A stretch of 6,432 bases of DNA, taken from the NCBI GenBank assembly GCA_024231375.1, contig JAAEQP010001312.1:1-6432 (forward strand). Reading direction: 5' to 3'. Of the stretch, positions 4,563-6,432 are shown in pieces. Position 1 is the stretch's first letter; the number at the start of each line of letters is the position of its first letter. Origin of the DNA: a bacterium (GTDB lineage: Bacteria; Hydrogenedentota; Hydrogenedentia; Hydrogenedentiales; SLHB01). The notes under the pieces are model-generated. The model saw only the letters and a list, made by a program, of their open reading frames with translations. It was not told the DNA's origin and searched no databases. Made by a program: the position numbers and the translations under genes.

Positions 4563-6432
4563 CCCCACGCCACCCAGTATCATCGCCAGCAGCGCAGTCC
4601 CTACAAGCGGCAATCCAGCGGCGTCGTTGACCATCATGGAACCGTCGTGAGGGATGGCGCCGAGTTCGCCGTCGTTGAAGTCGGCTTCGTCGATGATGAG
4701 CGGCGAGGTTTGTCCGTGGACCACGCCGGTACGCACGCGGAATCGCAGGGTCATCAGACTCCCGCCGGTCGCCAAGGGTGTCGCCCCGTATCCGCCCAGG
4801 GACACGGTACCAACGCCGGCGTTGACGGTCGGCGCGCCCCATCCTCCCACCAAACCGCCCGGCGTGGAGCTCACGTATTCGAGCACGCCCGCGTCGTAGG
4901 CCATCCGGAAGTAGTAACCCACCACGCCCGCCGCGTCGTCCACGGTCACATCCACGTCGAACTCGCTGTCGGGCGCGCATTGCAGGTCTTGCGGTGCGCG
5001 GATGCCGTAGGCCACTTCCACTTCGAAGGTCCCTGAGGTGGTGCTGACGCTCACGGCGCCGTCGTTCAGTTGCACGCCCTGCAAGTTCAAGAACGAGGTC
5101 GCGCCGTCGGTCATGTCCGCCCGCACGCGCAACTGGATCACGGCCAACGACCCCGCACCGTTCACGGCCGTCGCGCCTGCCGCGGCCACACGCACGATGC
5201 CGGTCTGCGGATTCGCGCTTGGCGTCCCCCACGATGCCGTCAAGCTTCCCGCGCTCACGCCTTCGTAGCTCAACACGGCCCCGTCGTAGGCCAACTCGAA
5301 GTAGTAGCCCACCAACCCGGACACCGCGTCCACGGACACGGGAATCGAGATGACATCATCCGGCCCCGCGCCCAGGTCAGTCGGAATGCGCACGGTCACA
5401 GCATCCGCCTGAACCGCCCAGCCGCCCACAAGCACCGGCCGCGTGACGCTTTTGGTCGCGTTGGATTTCGCGCCATCCGGCCCGAATCCGTCCGCGTTCG
5501 TGTCCGCCGGGAACGCCGCGATGAGGCCTACCTTTTTCTGCAGCATCAACGACGCGTCCACCGTGCCCACCGTAGCGTCGTCGCTCACGTCCGCGCATGC
5601 CGGATACGCCGGATAGACCGTCCCCGGCGCTACCGGGAACGACGGAATCATCCCCAGCATCCATTGCAACACCTGCGAGGCGTCCATCGTGCCCACTTGC
5701 GCGTCCGCGCTCACGTCGCCCCATCGGAACTGCACGTTCGACGCCAACTGGAAGTCCGCCGTCGCCGGCATCCCCGCGAACACCGTCACCAACCGCATCT
5801 GCGGGTCGTAGCCTGGCGCCGTCACCTGAACCGCCGGATACGAGCCCGCCGCCGCCGTTATGAAGTACCGTCCGTCCGACGCCGTCAACGTCGTGCCTTT
5901 ACCCGGTATCGTCACCGTGGCGTTCGCGATGCCCTGCCACGTGCCCAGGTCGCGCACCACGCCCGTCACCGAACCCGGGATCGACGGGTTGTTCACGTCC
6001 ACCGTGAACGACCACACCGTGTGCGTCGTCGGCGTCTCGCCGAACTCGTCCCTCGGAATCACGCGCCAATAATAGGTCCGCGTGTCCACCAGGCCCGTCA
6101 CTTGGGTCACCGTCGTTTCCAACCCTTCCTGCACTTGCAGGCCCGTTGTGAACGCCGCGTCTTCGGCAACCTCGACGCGGTACGTCACGTCGTGTCCGTC
6201 CGGGTCAATGACCTCGTTCCATGCCAGGAATGTCGTGGCCAACGTGTACGCCCCGTCCGCCGGGTACACCAACGTCGCCGCGGGCGGCGCCTGGTTCACC
6301 GCCGATTGACGGTACACCGTCGTCATGAGATACGAACTCACGTCGTCCGTGTCTTTGTCCTGCACGTAGTAGAACACCTTGTACATGCCCGGCGCGTCGA
6401 AGGTCGTTCCGAAGGTTTCCCACCGGTAGTAG
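4527..6432 (-). CDS. Modular surface protein with dockerin pair, two cohesins and C-terminal anchor (5' end outside window)
   Basis: The frame is open to the window edge, so the N-terminus is missing; 634 residues are visible. Numbering here starts at the internal Met at 6386, with 15 more residues before it. A fibronectin-III-like domain spans about 33-130 (YYWRVIPRDEFGE). A carboxypeptidase-regulatory-like beta domain spans about 138-215. A dockerin pair follows at 221-245 and 264-288, with calcium-loop residues Asp224/Ser226/Asp228/Asp235 and Asp266/Ser268/Asp270/Asp277, then an Asp-rich DTNADGFGPDG. Two cohesin domains lie at 327-456 and 459-587, each with VGYYF, AYD and VL.Y motifs; they look like a tandem duplication. 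The end (589-619) is AAGLPLVG, a hydrophobic helix and RRQRRA, a tripartite sorting-type tail. Cohesins bind dockerins, so the protein can probably join or cross-link with partners outside the cell. The block preceding the dockerins recalls the C-terminal parts of secreted caspase-like or C13 peptidases, so the missing part may be enzymatic (inference from memory). Confidence 0.88.
   Translation of the reverse strand, partial: YYRWETFGTTFDAPGMYKVFYYVQDKDTDDVSSYLMTTVYRQSAVNQAPPAATLVYPADGAYTLATTFLAWNEVIDPDGHDVTYRVEVAEDAAFTTGLQVQEGLETTVTQVTGLVDTRTYYWRVIPRDEFGETPTTHTVWSFTVDVNNPSIPGSVTGVVRDLGTWQGIANATVTIPGKGTTLTASDGRYFITAAAGSYPAVQVTAPGYDPQMRLVTVFAGMPATADFQLASNVQFRWGDVSADAQVGTMDASQVLQWMLGMIPSFPVAPGTVYPAYPACADVSDDATVGTVDASLMLQKKVGLIAAFPADTNADGFGPDGAKSNATKSVTRPVLVGGWAVQADAVTVRIPTDLGAGPDDVISIPVSVDAVSGLVGYYFELAYDGAVLSYEGVSAGSLTASWGTPSANPQTGIVRVAAAGATAVNGAGSLAVIQLRVRADMTDGATSFLNLQGVQLNDGAVSVSTTSGTFEVEVAYGIRAPQDLQCAPDSEFDVDVTVDDAAGVVGYYFRMAYDAGVLEYVSSTPGGLVGGWGAPTVNAGVGTVSLGGYGATPLATGGSLMTLRFRVRTGVVHGQTSPLIIDEADFNDGELGAIPHDGSMMVNDAAGLPLVGTALLAMILGGVGVVLLARRQRRA

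Noticed and set aside
4268..4573. 101-codon minus-strand ORF across the hairpin-rich gap
   Set aside because: It is made of repeat sequence with Arg/Cys/Trp-rich content, has no ribosome site, and overlaps the end of the surface protein gene; most likely a repeat artefact.
4411..5232. 273-codon minus-strand frame overlapping the cohesin region
   Set aside because: It is Arg/Gly-rich and out of frame with the well-supported cohesin protein on the same strand; it ends in the intergenic repeat.
1..6432. tRNA, rRNA, CRISPR array or insertion sequence
   Set aside because: I saw no tRNA-like T-loop or acceptor pairing, no regularly spaced repeats with unique spacers, and no transposase reading frame.

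Overview
The window is a GC-rich stretch of bacterial DNA. It carries one complete regulatory gene, one small nucleotide-hydrolase gene broken by a single-base frameshift, and the 3' part of a large surface or secreted protein gene. The protein types are a 7TM/multi-PAS hybrid histidine kinase and a dockerin/cohesin protein ending in a short, basic C-terminal sorting-type tail. With palindromic repeats between genes, they suggest an environmental Gram-negative lineage with a large genome (Planctomycetota, Hydrogenedentota or a deltaproteobacterial-type group). The sequence alone does not fix the taxon, and this placement is inference.

Layout. Positions 1-176 show no convincing gene but hold a perfect, terminator-like hairpin at 71-97. 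A possible 56-residue ORF lies on the minus strand at 177-347 (weakly supported). Positions 348-695 are the upstream region of the kinase gene: a tandem 10-bp direct repeat, a TATACT -10-like box with an overlapping palindrome, a strong leader hairpin, and a small hairpin that displays the Shine-Dalgarno in its loop. The kinase runs 696-3674 on the plus strand and most likely starts at GTG rather than at the upstream ATG. Only 16 bp separate its stop from the stop of a convergent, minus-strand NUDIX hydrolase (3691-4144), whose frame is broken in a run of seven G. Positions 4145-4526 hold no gene but are dense with stem-loops, including two copies of a short repeat whose inner stems differ in sequence but keep pairing. 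From 4527 to the right edge, on the minus strand, lies the C-terminal two thirds or less of a modular extracellular protein. Its order is fibronectin-III-like, carboxypeptidase-regulatory-like, a dockerin pair, two cohesins, and a hydrophobic C-terminal anchor with an Arg-rich end.

How they fit together. The kinase is convergent with the other genes, so it is not in an operon with them, and no partner regulator is visible. The NUDIX gene lies co-directionally downstream of the surface protein gene across the hairpin-rich gap, so read-through transcription is possible, but a functional link is not evident. The most unusual content is the surface protein, which carries both halves of the cohesin-dockerin pair on one chain, and the hairpin array behind it.
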